A stretch of DNA of 64,000 nucleotides from Actinomycetospora corticicola (GTDB lineage Bacteria > Actinomycetota > Actinomycetes > Mycobacteriales > Pseudonocardiaceae), in contig NZ_JACCBN010000001.1 of NCBI RefSeq assembly GCF_013409505.1, forward strand, positions 6,076,001 through 6,140,000, read 5' to 3'. Shown here piece by piece: positions 24,443 to 33,988 of this stretch (positions are counted from its first letter, which is position 1; each line of letters opens with the position of its first letter). A model generated the notes under the pieces. The model was not told the DNA's origin. It saw only the letters and a program-made list of their open reading frames with translations, and searched no databases. A program made the position numbers and the translations under genes.

Positions 24443-25149
24443 CCCGCCGGCCGCCGGGCGCCACGCAGGGCGGGGAGGAGTTCGCCCGCGCGGAGGCGCT
24501 GGCCGGGCTGGCCCGGGAGGTCGACGGGCTGCGCCGCGCCGTGACCGCGGTGACCGGGGTCCCAGCCCGGGTCGATGACCTCGCTCGCACGCTCGCGCAG
24601 CTCGCGGACGCCGTGACCGCAACGCCGACGCGGCCGGGGCCAGTACCGGCTCCTTCGTGGCTCGCGGCGCCGCGGGAGGACCCGGAGCAGCTCGCTGCGC
24701 TGCTCGGGGCGCTGGGGGAGTGGCTGGGGATGGTGTTCCTACGCTACCCGGACGCGTCGTCGGTGCTGCCGGAGTGCTGGCTGTGGCACCCGGACGTGGT
24801 CGAGGAGCTGCTGTGGCTCTGGCAGGCCTGGATCGCCGCCTACGAGGCTAAGGGCGCGTCGGTACAGCTCGCGGGGGACTGGCACGACCGCCAGCGGCCC
24901 GGGGTGGTGCGTCGCCTCAAGGCTGCGGTCGGGTCCTGCTCGATCGAGCGGCACCAGACCCGCACCGGGTGGAACGAGCGCCCCCGCTCGACCGGCACCG
25001 TGCCCGGCCTTGATGCCATCGCCCAGATCGCCGACTGGTGGGGGACCGCCCGCGACCAGCCGGCCCCGGAACCGAGCGGTAGCTCGAGCTCGTCGATCCC
25101 CGGCTTCCTCGGCGCGGGACCGGGCACAGGGACTGGACGGCGGCGGTGA
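24439..25149 (+). CDS. DUF4913 domain protein
   Basis: A 236-residue protein. A helical N-terminal region with coiled-coil character (residues 10-65) is followed by a Trp-rich domain: CWLWHPDVVEELLWLWQAW then IAAYEAKGASVQLAGDWHD, which matches DUF4913 as I know it from actinomycete integrative elements. GTG 24439 overlaps the preceding stop. The function is unknown. The gene is in the middle of the coupled transfer operon. Confidence 0.8.
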   Translation: MTRRPPGATQGGEEFARAEALAGLAREVDGLRRAVTAVTGVPARVDDLARTLAQLADAVTATPTRPGPVPAPSWLAAPREDPEQLAALLGALGEWLGMVFLRYPDASSVLPECWLWHPDVVEELLWLWQAWIAAYEAKGASVQLAGDWHDRQRPGVVRRLKAAVGSCSIERHQTRTGWNERPRSTGTVPGLDAIAQIADWWGTARDQPAPEPSGSSSSSIPGFLGAGPGTGTGRRR

Positions 25150-25979
25150 CCGCGCCGACGACGGGCCGGTGGACCCGGGCGGCGATCTGGGGTCCGGGTT
25201 TGGCGGTCGCGGTCGGCGCGGCGGCGGCGACCGCCCATGGGCTCTATGAGGTCGCGGTCGCTGCACGGGTGCCGGCCGGGATCGCGTGGCTCTACCCGTT
25301 GATCACCGACGGGCTCGCGCTCGTCGCCTACGCCGCCACCGCGCGATTGTCGGGAAGGCCGGCGCGCTACGCCTGGGCGGTCGTCGTGATCGCCGCCGGT
25401 CTCTCCGGCCTCGCCCAGGCGGCCTACCTCGCCGGCGAAGGCGACGGGGTCGCGACGCCGAGCGCGCTGCGCTTCGGGGTCGGCGCGTGGCCCGCGATCG
25501 CCGCGGCCGTCGTCGCGCACCTGCTCTATCTCCTCGCGCACGACACCCCCGACGCCCCGCGTCCGGCCGACGCTCCGGTTCAGGGTTCGGCAGTCGACGG
25601 TGTTCAACCGCTGCTGTTCACGCCGCCGGACGTACAGCCGTCTGCGCTGTCCGAGGCTGTTCACCCCGCCCCGGCCGCTGATGGGGAGAGGGGGCGGTCG
25701 GACCCGGTTCGGGCGGCGGCGTCGCCGCTGCGTGACCGGGCGGAGGCGACTGCGAGGCGGCACGCCCGCCGCAACGGCCGTTGGCCCACGGTCAGCGAGC
25801 TCGAGGCTGCGGCCGAGGTCTCGCGCGGCACCGCTGCGGCGGCGCTCAAGGCCCTGCGGGCCGCGCCGCTGCCCGCACCGCGCCTGCTCGCCGATTCCTT
25901 GGCGACGACCCGACCGGCGACCGCGGTCGACGAGGCGAGCGAGTCCCGCGACGACAACAACGAGGCCCAGACACCGTGA
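25146..25979 (+). CDS. DUF2637-like membrane protein with C-terminal HTH
   Basis: A 277-residue protein. Four membrane helices lie in residues 10-130 and include the DUF2637-type sequence ATAHGLYEVAVAARV and WLYPLITDGLALVAYAA. The linker is Pro/Asp-rich. The C-terminal part (NGRWPTVSELEAAAEVSRGT) looks like a winged helix. DUF2637/SpdB2-like proteins are linked to spread of actinomycete plasmids between cells, so a transfer role is reasonable. It is coupled to the DUF4913 gene by GTGA. Confidence 0.82.
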   Translation: MTAPTTGRWTRAAIWGPGLAVAVGAAAATAHGLYEVAVAARVPAGIAWLYPLITDGLALVAYAATARLSGRPARYAWAVVVIAAGLSGLAQAAYLAGEGDGVATPSALRFGVGAWPAIAAAVVAHLLYLLAHDTPDAPRPADAPVQGSAVDGVQPLLFTPPDVQPSALSEAVHPAPAADGERGRSDPVRAAASPLRDRAEATARRHARRNGRWPTVSELEAAAEVSRGTAAAALKALRAAPLPAPRLLADSLATTRPATAVDEASESRDDNNEAQTP

Positions 25980-26307
25980 CCACCACCCCGAACCAGACGA
26001 CGAGCAGCAGCCAGACGAGGACCGATCAGCAGCCCAGCACCACGAGAAGAGCAGAAGAGAAGAACAGCGACGCGACGAGTGGGCTCCGAGCAAGCAGACC
26101 GACGAGCCACCAGCGAGGAACGACAAGATCAAAGGCAGCACACCTATGCATCACGATCCGTCGGTGCCGCCTGCGGCGGGCCCAGGGCGTTCCGCGCCCG
26201 GTCGTCACGATCGCACCGGTCATGGCTGTTGATCTCCAGGTCAAGACCGAGAAGGGCAGGCAGCGTCGCCTGGCGGATCTTGATTGCGAGTTCGGGCGGT
26301 GGGGCTC
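25980..26307 (+). other. Gap before the relaxase gene; candidate oriT region
   Basis: This 328-base stretch is visibly poorer in G+C in its first half. It holds two hairpins, CCGCC-TGC-GGCGG at 26167-26179 and GGGCG-TTCCG-CGCCC at 26185-26199, flanked by direct copies of TCACGATC at 26151 and 26205. A GTG-started frame 25976-26314 is open but loses coding bias after about 25 codons. MobF origins of transfer often lie next to the relaxase gene, so this is the best place to look; no nick site is identifiable by eye. Confidence 0.35.
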
Positions 26308-29300
26308 GTGCTGAGCGTCGCGTCGGGCTACTCACCGGACTACCTGCTCAAGGAGGTCGCGACCGGGCGGGAGAGCTACTACACCGGCGCGGTCACCGGT
26401 GGGGAGCCGCCGGGGCGCTGGTGGGGCGCCGGCGCGGAGAAGCTCGGCCTGACCGGATTGGTCGACCCGCAGGACATGCGCGCGGTCTACGAACGGTTCC
26501 TCGACCCGCGCGCCGACGGGTTCCGGAACCCCGAGCGGTGGGACGAGCTCGCCGAGACCGCCACTCTCGGGCACGCCGGTCGGCGGTATCCGAGCGAGGA
26601 CGAGCTGTACGCCACCGCGCTCGAACGGGAGCCGGACGCCTCGGCTGAACGCCGCGCCGAGCTCCGGGTCGAGGCGGGCAAGGCGACCCGGCACAACGTC
26701 GCCTTCCTCGACGTCACGTTCAGCGTTCAGAAGTCGGTCACCGTGCTGCATACAGCGTTCGAGGCCGAGGAAGTCGCGGCCCGCGCCGCGGGCGACAACG
26801 AGGCCGCGGCGGCGTGGGGCGAGTACCGCCAGGCCGTCGAGGACGCCATCTGGGCTGGCAACAACGCCGCGCTGGGATACCTGTCCGAGCGCGCTGGCTA
26901 CGCCCGGGTCGGGCATCACGGTGGCGCGGCTGGCCGCTACGTCGACGCCCACGACTGGATCGTCACGTCGTTCTTCCAGCACGACTCGCGCGACCACGAC
27001 CCGCAGCTGCACATCCACAACCCGGTCCTCAACCGCGTCGAGGGCCCCGATGGCGTCTGGCGCACCCTCGACGGGCGCAGCATCTACCGCTTCCGCCCGG
27101 CCGCGGCGGCGGTCGCCGAGCGCACCACCGAGGAACGGCTCGGCGCGACTCTCGGGGTGCGGCTGGCGATGCGCCCGGACGGCAAGGCCCGCGAGGTCGT
27201 CGGGGTCGACGAGGCCGCCACCGACCTCTTCTCGTCCCGACGCCGGGCCGTGTCGGGCAAGGCCGCGGAGCTGATCGCCGAGTTCGAGGCCCGGCAAGGT
27301 CGTGAGGCCAACGGCCTCGAGCGCGACCGGCTCTCGCGTCAGGCCACGATGGCCACCCGTCAGGCGAAGTCCCATGACGGCGAGACCCGCACCGAGTTCC
27401 TCGACCGCGTCGACACCAAGCTGCGAGCCGAGGTCGAGCACGGCCTCCGTGGTGTCGCGCAGCAGGTTCTCGACACTCGCACCGACACCCGTGTAGCCGA
27501 CCCCTGGACCCCGGGCGCGGTGCTCGAGACGGCCTTGGCCGACGTCCAGTCCAAAAGGGCCGGCTGGACCCGCGCCGACCTCACCCGCGCCATCAACGAC
27601 GCCCTGCCCGACACCCTCGGTCTCACCGACGGCACCGACGTCGCGGCGCTGCTCGACCAGCTCACCGAGGAGGGCCTCGCGCTGGCGACCCCGCTCGACA
27701 CCGCCCGCCCCGCTGCCGCGGACCTGCCCGACGAGTTCCGTCTCGCTGATGGCCGCTCGGCCTACGAGGCCTCCGGCGCTGCCCTGTTTGCGACCCCGAC
27801 GCACGTCCACACCGAACGCGCCATGCTCAGCGCCGTCGCCCGCCACGACCTCCCACCCGCGGCCCCGCTGCACGCGATCGACACGTTCCTGACAGACCTG
27901 CGCGACACCGGCTTCGACCTCGGTGCGGACCAGGCCGCCGCGGTGCGCGGGGTCCTGACCTCCGGCGCCCGGGTCGAGACGCTCGTCGGGCCCGCCGGGA
28001 CCGGCAAGAGCTTCGTCGTCGGCGCCATCGCCCGCGCCTGGTCACATCCCGAGCTCCGCGGTGCCGGAGCACGCCGCGTGTTCGGCGTCGCCACCAGCCA
28101 GATCGCGACCGACGTCCTCGCCGCCGAAGGCCTCAGTACCCGCAACGTCGCCCGCTGGCTAGCCACCCAGGACCGGCTCGCCGACTCGCCGGGCAACTCC
28201 CACGACGACGACCGCGGCTGGCGCCTGCACGCCGGTGACCTCGTGGTCGTCGACGAGTCCGCCATGACCGACACCGCCGCTCTGACCCGCATCCACGACC
28301 ACGTCGAGCGCGCCGGCGGGAAGCTGCTGCTCGTCGGTGACCACCGCCAGCTCGCCGCCGTCGGCGCCGGCGGCGCGATGGAACTACTCGCGAACGCAGG
28401 CGCCCGCTACGAACTCGCCGACACCCGCCGCTTCACCGCCGCCTGGGAAGGCCCCGCCTCACTGCGGCTGCGCGACGGCGACGACACCGTCCTGCGCGAC
28501 TACCACCGCGAAGGCCACATCCTCGACTGCGGCACCCTCGACGACGCCGAAGCCTCCGCCACCCGAGCCTGGCTCGCTGACACCCTCGCCGGCCGCCGCT
28601 CCGTCCTCGTCGTCGACACCAACGACCAAGCCGCGCGCCTCGCCGCCCGGCTACGCGCCGAACTCGTCAGACTCGGCCGCGTCGACGAGCACGGCGTCCC
28701 CCTCGGGCGGGACGGGACCATAGCCGGGGTCGGTGACCTCGTCGCGGCGCGCCGCAACGGCTGGGAACTGATCGGACATGCCGGCAACGGCAAGGCCCCG
28801 ATCAACCGCGAGGTCTACCGCGTCACCGCCGTCGGCGACGACGGCGCCCTAACCGTCGCCTCGACGCGAACCGAGGGCGCGCCCATCGTCTTGCCGGCCG
28901 AGTACGTCGACCGCGACCTCTCCCTGGCCTACGTCGGCACCGTGCACTCCGCCCAGAGCTTGACCGTCGACACCAGCCACCTCGTCGCCTCGCCGTCCTC
29001 CAGCCGCGCCGCGACCTACGTCGGGCTCACCCGCGGCCGCGAGCGCAACACCGCCCACACCGCCACCGTCTCCGCGCCGAACGACGCCGCGCGCGGTCTG
29101 ACAGCGGACCATGCCGTGCATCGCGACCCCGTCGCGGTCCTCGCCGGCGTCGTCGCCCGCGAGGACCGCACCGACGACGAGTCCGCCCTCGCCATCGCCA
29201 CCCGCTCCGCCGACGAAGCCGACAGTGCACGCACCGCGGGAGAGTTGTTCGCCGACGCCGCTGCACTCGCTGCCACCGAGCGGACCGGGCGCTGGCTCGA

Positions 29301-30672
29301 CGACCTTGCCGCCGACGGCACCATCACCACCCACGACCGACAACGCCTCGCCGCCGAAGACGGGGCGGCATCGCTGAGTCGCGTGCTGCGTCGCGCGGAG
29401 CTCGCCGGAAACGACCCAGAGACAGTGCTGCGCGAAGCCGTGACCGACAGACCTCTCGACGGAGCCCGCAACCTCACCAACGTCATCCACGCCCGCGTCC
29501 GCGACGCCCACGACTACGACCCCGCCGGCAGCACCTGGACCGACTGGGTCCCGACGACGGGCCGCGACGACTGGGACCGCTACCTCACCGGCCTGGCCGA
29601 AGCCGCTGACGACCGCGCCGCCGAACTGGCCGAACAGCTCGCCGCCGAACCACCGTCGTGGCTGACGGAGGCCCTCGGGCCGGTGCCTGAGCAGCTCGCG
29701 GATCGCGAGTTCTGGCTGGAGAAGGCGGCCGCCGTCGCTGGGTGGCGCGAGCTCAATGACCACGAGGATCCAAATGACGCCCTGGGACCGGCCCCCAGCC
29801 CGGGGCAAGTCGAGGCGTACGCCTCCTTCCGAGCCGCGTGGCGGGCCCTCGGCCGACCGGAGATCGACCGCGAGGAACTCGAGCTCTCCGACGGCCAACT
29901 CCGCGTTCGAGTCCGCGCCCACCAGCGCGAGGCCGCCTGGGCGCCGCGCTACGTCGGCAACGAACTCGCTGGCACCCGCCAGGCTGCTGATCGCGCTGAG
30001 CAGGACGCCCAGCTCCGTCGCGCTGAAGCCGAGACAAGAGCCGACGAGCAGGAGCGCGCCCAGGCGCTGCGCGAAGCCGAAGAGGCCCGCTCGCTCGCCG
30101 AGACCCTGCGGGCGCGAGCCGAGGAGCTCAGCGAGCTCGACGACGCCCGGTCGCAGTGGCTCGCGCACACCTCCGGCACGCGCGCTGCTGCGGATCGCGC
30201 CAAGGCCGAGCTGGCCGCCCGGCACGCCGACGACGTCGACCCCGAGCCTGCCGTGACCGCGGCCGAGTGGCTGGCCGCGCATCGCGAGTCGGTGGCCGAG
30301 GACGAGAAGGACAAGGTCGTCACTGACGAGGACGTCACCGACCGGCCAGACGAACTCGCGTCAGAAACGAGCGACGACAAGCCCGACGAATTGGCCGAGC
30401 CAGAGGGCTCAGAGCGTGACTTGCGCGAGGTCGCTGCGTACGAGCCGGGCCCGACGAACGAGGACGACGTGCGCGTCCCGACCGCTGACGAAACCAGCGC
30501 CGCAATCGGGCGGGCGAACCGTGCGCTCGTCGAGATGAAGGCACGGGACGAGATCGACGCCGCGGAGGAGGCCGATCACCGCAGCGAGCAGCTCGCCGAC
30601 TGGCAGGCGCGCGACGCCGACGTCGAGACGGAGGACGCGACCACGGAGGTGGACGAGCCGGTCGAGGTCTAG
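26308..30672 (+). CDS. MobF (TrwC/TraI-type) relaxase-helicase
   Basis: A 1454-residue conjugative relaxase. N-terminal tyrosines lie in GYSPDYLL and SYYTGAV (about residues 7-28). The HUH metal site is HDPQLHIHN near residues 229-237, preceded by AFLDVTFSVQKSVTVL. The helicase half has Walker A GPAGTGKSFVVG near 560 and Walker B DLVVVDESAMTD near 643, with LAYVGTVHSAQSLTVD further on. A long charged coiled coil (about 1210-1310) precedes an acidic tail. It would nick oriT, stay covalently bound and unwind the strand. GTG 26308 follows GGTGGGG and gives the family-like start VLSVASGYS. The annotated secretion partner is the VirD4-like protein at 21378. Confidence 0.93.
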   Translation: MLSVASGYSPDYLLKEVATGRESYYTGAVTGGEPPGRWWGAGAEKLGLTGLVDPQDMRAVYERFLDPRADGFRNPERWDELAETATLGHAGRRYPSEDELYATALEREPDASAERRAELRVEAGKATRHNVAFLDVTFSVQKSVTVLHTAFEAEEVAARAAGDNEAAAAWGEYRQAVEDAIWAGNNAALGYLSERAGYARVGHHGGAAGRYVDAHDWIVTSFFQHDSRDHDPQLHIHNPVLNRVEGPDGVWRTLDGRSIYRFRPAAAAVAERTTEERLGATLGVRLAMRPDGKAREVVGVDEAATDLFSSRRRAVSGKAAELIAEFEARQGREANGLERDRLSRQATMATRQAKSHDGETRTEFLDRVDTKLRAEVEHGLRGVAQQVLDTRTDTRVADPWTPGAVLETALADVQSKRAGWTRADLTRAINDALPDTLGLTDGTDVAALLDQLTEEGLALATPLDTARPAAADLPDEFRLADGRSAYEASGAALFATPTHVHTERAMLSAVARHDLPPAAPLHAIDTFLTDLRDTGFDLGADQAAAVRGVLTSGARVETLVGPAGTGKSFVVGAIARAWSHPELRGAGARRVFGVATSQIATDVLAAEGLSTRNVARWLATQDRLADSPGNSHDDDRGWRLHAGDLVVVDESAMTDTAALTRIHDHVERAGGKLLLVGDHRQLAAVGAGGAMELLANAGARYELADTRRFTAAWEGPASLRLRDGDDTVLRDYHREGHILDCGTLDDAEASATRAWLADTLAGRRSVLVVDTNDQAARLAARLRAELVRLGRVDEHGVPLGRDGTIAGVGDLVAARRNGWELIGHAGNGKAPINREVYRVTAVGDDGALTVASTRTEGAPIVLPAEYVDRDLSLAYVGTVHSAQSLTVDTSHLVASPSSSRAATYVGLTRGRERNTAHTATVSAPNDAARGLTADHAVHRDPVAVLAGVVAREDRTDDESALAIATRSADEADSARTAGELFADAAALAATERTGRWLDDLAADGTITTHDRQRLAAEDGAASLSRVLRRAELAGNDPETVLREAVTDRPLDGARNLTNVIHARVRDAHDYDPAGSTWTDWVPTTGRDDWDRYLTGLAEAADDRAAELAEQLAAEPPSWLTEALGPVPEQLADREFWLEKAAAVAGWRELNDHEDPNDALGPAPSPGQVEAYASFRAAWRALGRPEIDREELELSDGQLRVRVRAHQREAAWAPRYVGNELAGTRQAADRAEQDAQLRRAEAETRADEQERAQALREAEEARSLAETLRARAEELSELDDARSQWLAHTSGTRAAADRAKAELAARHADDVDPEPAVTAAEWLAAHRESVAEDEKDKVVTDEDVTDRPDELASETSDDKPDELAEPEGSERDLREVAAYEPGPTNEDDVRVPTADETSAAIGRANRALVEMKARDEIDAAEEADHRSEQLADWQARDADVETEDATTEVDEPVEV

Positions 30673-31076
30673 CGAGCTGACTGCTCTGCCAGAACCTCGT
30701 ACGGGGGCGGCCCTTCGCGCCGCCAGGCCCACCGCAGGGTGTCCCGCACGCCCTCGCACCAGCCCGGACGTGTCCGCGCCAGCCGCGGCCGTCGTTGCTC
30801 GAGGGTCAGCGCCTCGACGTACTCGGCCTCGATCAGCTCCTCGTACGGAACACCGCTCCGTCGGGAAGCAGGGGAGCGGAGGAGCCCAGCCGGCCCGCTC
30901 GACAACCTCACCGGTGCGGTCGCCAGCCAGCGACACGTCGTTGCGACCGCGCCCGCGTACCAGTCGTCGACACCGCGGTCGTCGTGCTCCGAGGCCGCCC
31001 GCCACACCGCGACGAACTCGTCGCGCTGCACGCGGACGTTTCCAGGCGGCAGCCCAGCAACGTCGGCTTCGGTCAC
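30669..31076 (-). CDS. Hypothetical protein of integrative elements
   Basis: About 135 residues from GTG 31076 (GTG 31082 is also possible). It contains LPPGNVRVQRDEFVAVWRA, DDWYAGAVATTCRWLATA and YEELIEAEYVEALTLEQ, then GWCEGVRDTLRWAWR. I have seen proteins of this pattern next to transfer genes in actinomycete elements, but the function is unknown. It is convergent with the relaxase gene, the two ends overlapping by four bases. Confidence 0.75.
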   Translation of the reverse strand: MTEADVAGLPPGNVRVQRDEFVAVWRAASEHDDRGVDDWYAGAVATTCRWLATAPVRLSSGPAGLLRSPASRRSGVPYEELIEAEYVEALTLEQRRPRLARTRPGWCEGVRDTLRWAWRREGPPPYEVLAEQSAR

Positions 31077-31126
31077 GTTCACCTGCTCAGAGTGACGCCA
31101 TAACCGGGGAAAAGCGACTTCGCGGC

Positions 31127-31336
31127 CTACACAGCGCCTGCGAGGCTGATGACCGCGAGTACCCCGACGAGGAGGACCAGTACGATCGCCCACGGGAGCG
31201 GGTCACGTCCGTCGTCGAGTCGGAAGAGGTGGACGGCTCGCCAAGCAGCCGTCGCCACCACCACCAGCAGCAGGAGCCCGCGCGTGGGCCCGATCGCGTT
31301 GACTACGTCGACCCCGCCCCCCGTCACGGGAGGCAA
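31127..31336 (-). CDS. Small two-helix membrane protein
   Basis: About 69 residues with two hydrophobic segments (GLLLLVVVATAAWRAVHLF and WAIVLVLLVGVLAVISLAGA) joined by a polar loop. It sits alone between the gene at 30669 and the TIGR04141-like gene on the same strand. Codon bias is normal. No family is recognised. Confidence 0.55.
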   Translation of the reverse strand: MPPVTGGGVDVVNAIGPTRGLLLLVVVATAAWRAVHLFRLDDGRDPLPWAIVLVLLVGVLAVISLAGAV

Positions 31337-31577
31337 CGCTACGAACTACTTGCCGACTTGTGTGGTCGATTGGTGAAATTGGCTCCCGCGGGGCCCTCCC
31401 TCCCGCGCGGAGCGAGCGAGCCCGTCCGCGCGAGCGGTGCTGTCGAGGGCTGGCTCGCTGGCGAGTGGCCATTGTGGTGTGGCTGGCCCACGCAGCGGGC
31501 GCTGAAGTGGACCGCATATGAGCCGCGCTTGTCGGGTTTCAGCGGGACCCCCGAAGCGCATATGTGACCGTTGGAAG

Positions 31578-33344
31578 TTAATCGGCTAATTCGACCCACA
31601 TCGTTCTGAGCTGGGTCCTCTGACTGGCGGCGATCTGACGAAACTGGTTACTTAGCGAGACTGTTTCCATGCGAGCAACTACTGATTGGAAGTCGTCGAC
31701 GGAATCTCTGGTAACCTTAGTCGCCGTTCCGTACGCCAAGACATAGGTTCGGTTCTTGCTAAATACGTCCAAGAAGTCTTTCTCGGACATCTGGGTTCTA
31801 CCTCGCTTGACAAGTCGAGCGTGGTGTCTCTTCAATCGATCAGGAGAGTCCGACCTCAGGTCGTTCTCGATCAGCGTGGCGGAATTGATTACCTGCGACC
31901 GCACGTCGCGCATCTTCACGTCAAACCCGTGCTTGAGGTGGATAATAAAAACGCCCTCGTTTGTCCATGCCAGGGTGTCGAAGAGCTCGACATTGTCAGT
32001 AAGCACGCGATCGCCATTGATGCCTGCAATCAAGCTCGCGGCAAGTTCGTTGTACTCTTTCTCGGCAAATTCTTCTTGCCATTGCGGGAGGCCGAGAGTT
32101 GAAGCGTCGAGATCGGTCTCTTCTAGAACGGTGGCAAGGTCCTCGGTCACCAGCCTTACGTAATCTCCGTCAACGCGATACCAGCGTCCCGCGAGGAGAA
32201 AGTAGGTCTGACCCTCGTGCTGCATCTCGCCATGAAGATGCTCGAACAATGTTCCATTTGTTCCCACATCCGCACCAAGCTCAGGACAGCGAGATGCAAT
32301 GGAAACGTCTCCGAGGAGAGGTTCTCCGCCTGCAAAGCCATCGAGGACTTCAACGACCTCACCGAGGCTCGGTCGATGGTCGCTCTCAAGGAGTGTCTCG
32401 GACCCTTTCGTCACAATGTACGTATCTGCATTGGCGTAAAGGGTTGCTTCTACATGCGTCAACGCAAAATTCGCCAGGTTCCTCTCGGTGAACAGCTTTG
32501 AGGAGAGCTCCTTCTTCAGAGTCTCTATGAGGCCCTTGCTTTTCCGAGGGTTGAGCAGTGCGATGGAATCGAGAACCCTCCACTCGTCATCTTCTGGAAG
32601 CTCGGCCTCGCTAGTCGCGAGCGTCCAGCGCATCAGCTTGATCAATTTTTCGAGACTCTCGACCCGCGGAGTAAATTTGATCGAGCTCGCCACTTCAACC
32701 CGCATCGATTTCTTGTGTCCATAGATCGAGACGAACTCCGACTCAGCAAGAGTGTCAGTGCGAACTTGTCCGCTGAGCGCCGTCCACACGTTCTCCAGGG
32801 ACTCAGTGTGAGTGATGCGCCTCGGGTCGCGAAAATTTACGTCAGTCGCAAGTGCGGCGCCCGTGAGTGGACTCGAACGCGCTCTCTTCACCTCTGGCTG
32901 CGCCACTCGCCGCGCCACTGCAATCGGAAAAGAGACATCGATAAAGCGTTCGAAGACGTGGGAAGCTTGGCCCCCCGTGTGCGCGAATAGTTCGTCCTCT
33001 ATCGCGACGAAACCGATGAATTGCTGATTTTGGCTCCGAGCCTCCCTTATCTCTACACCTGCTGGTTGGTAAAACTTCGACCACGGGCTTGCATAGCTCC
33101 TAGATGTAACATTGCGGTAGACCAGCAGATGGCAACCCTCGAACTCCCCGGAGTCCTCAAGAGCAAATGTGAGCGCCTTCTTGTTGCGATTATAGGCGTC
33201 AACGATCTTCTCGGGGAGGGCTGATACCGCAATATCGTCGCTTTGTAGGAATGCTCTGATCTCCACAACGTCGAGCCGAAAAATGGGCGGGGCGTTGAGC
33301 CCTGCCTGCGCTGCCGCCACTGATCCCCCCCACCGTGCACTCAT
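31578..33344 (-). CDS. TIGR04141 / DUF6119-like sporadically distributed protein
   Basis: A 588-residue protein. The pattern WSKFYQPAGVEI ... QFIGFVAIEDELFAHTGGQ ... FERFIDVSFPIAVARRV, then later DTLAWTNEGVFIIHLKHGFD and VRSQVINSATLIENDLR, matches my memory of the TIGR04141 (DUF6119) family, whose members occur patchily, often in defence islands. Biochemical function is unknown. Its base composition is clearly lower in GC than every neighbour, with AT-ending codons common, so it is a recent arrival. ATG 33344 is preferred; ATG 33377 adds 11 unconvincing residues. Confidence 0.72.
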   Translation of the reverse strand: MSARWGGSVAAAQAGLNAPPIFRLDVVEIRAFLQSDDIAVSALPEKIVDAYNRNKKALTFALEDSGEFEGCHLLVYRNVTSRSYASPWSKFYQPAGVEIREARSQNQQFIGFVAIEDELFAHTGGQASHVFERFIDVSFPIAVARRVAQPEVKRARSSPLTGAALATDVNFRDPRRITHTESLENVWTALSGQVRTDTLAESEFVSIYGHKKSMRVEVASSIKFTPRVESLEKLIKLMRWTLATSEAELPEDDEWRVLDSIALLNPRKSKGLIETLKKELSSKLFTERNLANFALTHVEATLYANADTYIVTKGSETLLESDHRPSLGEVVEVLDGFAGGEPLLGDVSIASRCPELGADVGTNGTLFEHLHGEMQHEGQTYFLLAGRWYRVDGDYVRLVTEDLATVLEETDLDASTLGLPQWQEEFAEKEYNELAASLIAGINGDRVLTDNVELFDTLAWTNEGVFIIHLKHGFDVKMRDVRSQVINSATLIENDLRSDSPDRLKRHHARLVKRGRTQMSEKDFLDVFSKNRTYVLAYGTATKVTRDSVDDFQSVVARMETVSLSNQFRQIAASQRTQLRTMWVELAD

Positions 33345-33453
33345 CGCTTGCCTTGGGTGTCGAGATCTTGGGAGCAACTGTTACCAGGATGAAGCCAGCT
33401 TCAGCTACGAACGTGGACGACCAGCGGCCGCTGGAAGGCACTGACCAGCATCG

Positions 33454-33711
33454 AGCTCGTGCCGCGTCGAGCCCGGCGTAGAAGCGCTGCAGGGGAACGG
33501 CGCCGGTCTGCGCGGCGGCTGAGCCGACGACGCTGCGGCTCAGGTCGGGCAGCTCGCTCCACTGCGGAGCTTCGTAGCCGAGCCAGGTCACCGCCGCCGT
33601 CGTCCCGGGGGTGGTGTCGGGGTCGTACTGGGCGCTGAGGAACTCGGACTGATCGCGCAGGTTGGCCATGTCGGCGTCGTAGCCCTTGAGGCTGCCCTGG
33701 ACGGTGGCTAG
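33454..33711 (-). pseudogene. Fragment of a DUF1023-type alpha/beta hydrolase gene
   Basis: About 86 codons read LATVQGSLKGYDADMANLRD ... TTAAVTWLGYEAPQWSELPD, the conserved block of DUF1023 proteins. The N-terminal half and the catalytic C-terminal part are missing. At its 5' side the match ends exactly where structured repeat C begins (33712), and at its 3' side it passes into unrelated sequence near 33454. The gene is therefore a remnant. Confidence 0.75.
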
Positions 33712-33836
33712 CCGCTCTCCCCGTCAGGGCGCCGTCGTCGTCGCTGCGCGACCGGACTTCGTCCGGCCCTTGACCGCGGGCCTCGGCGGCCCCCAAGCAC
33801 TCGAGGCGCGTTGGAGGCCAGGAGGCGCCTCCACTC
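33712..33836 (+). repeat. Structured repeat, copy C
   Basis: Same unit as copies A, B and D. The closing stem is GTCAGGGC (one base shorter) with GCCCTTGAC at 33766-33774. Inner hairpins are GTCGC-TGC-GCGAC and CCGGAC-TTC-GTCCGG. The last hairpin is imperfect (TTGGAGGC...GCCTCCA). It lies about 150 bases upstream of the AlbA_2-like gene at 33989 and abuts the DUF1023 fragment. Confidence 0.8.
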
Positions 33837-33988
33837 AGCACCCGCGCCCACCAGCCCGGCCTCCGACCGTGGGGTCCGTCTACTTCCGGGAAGGACCTCT
33901 CTAGGAGGTGCAGCCTCCGGAAGTCGACTGCAGACGGGAGCCTGCGTGGCGGCCCGGTCAGGCTCGGTTGCAGCGGCAGGATGAGCAG

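Noticed and set aside
25976-26314. 113-codon frame before the relaxase with a GTGA overlap
   Set aside because: Coding bias is lost after about 25 codons, the product has no structure-like pattern, and the region is better explained as a non-coding gap.
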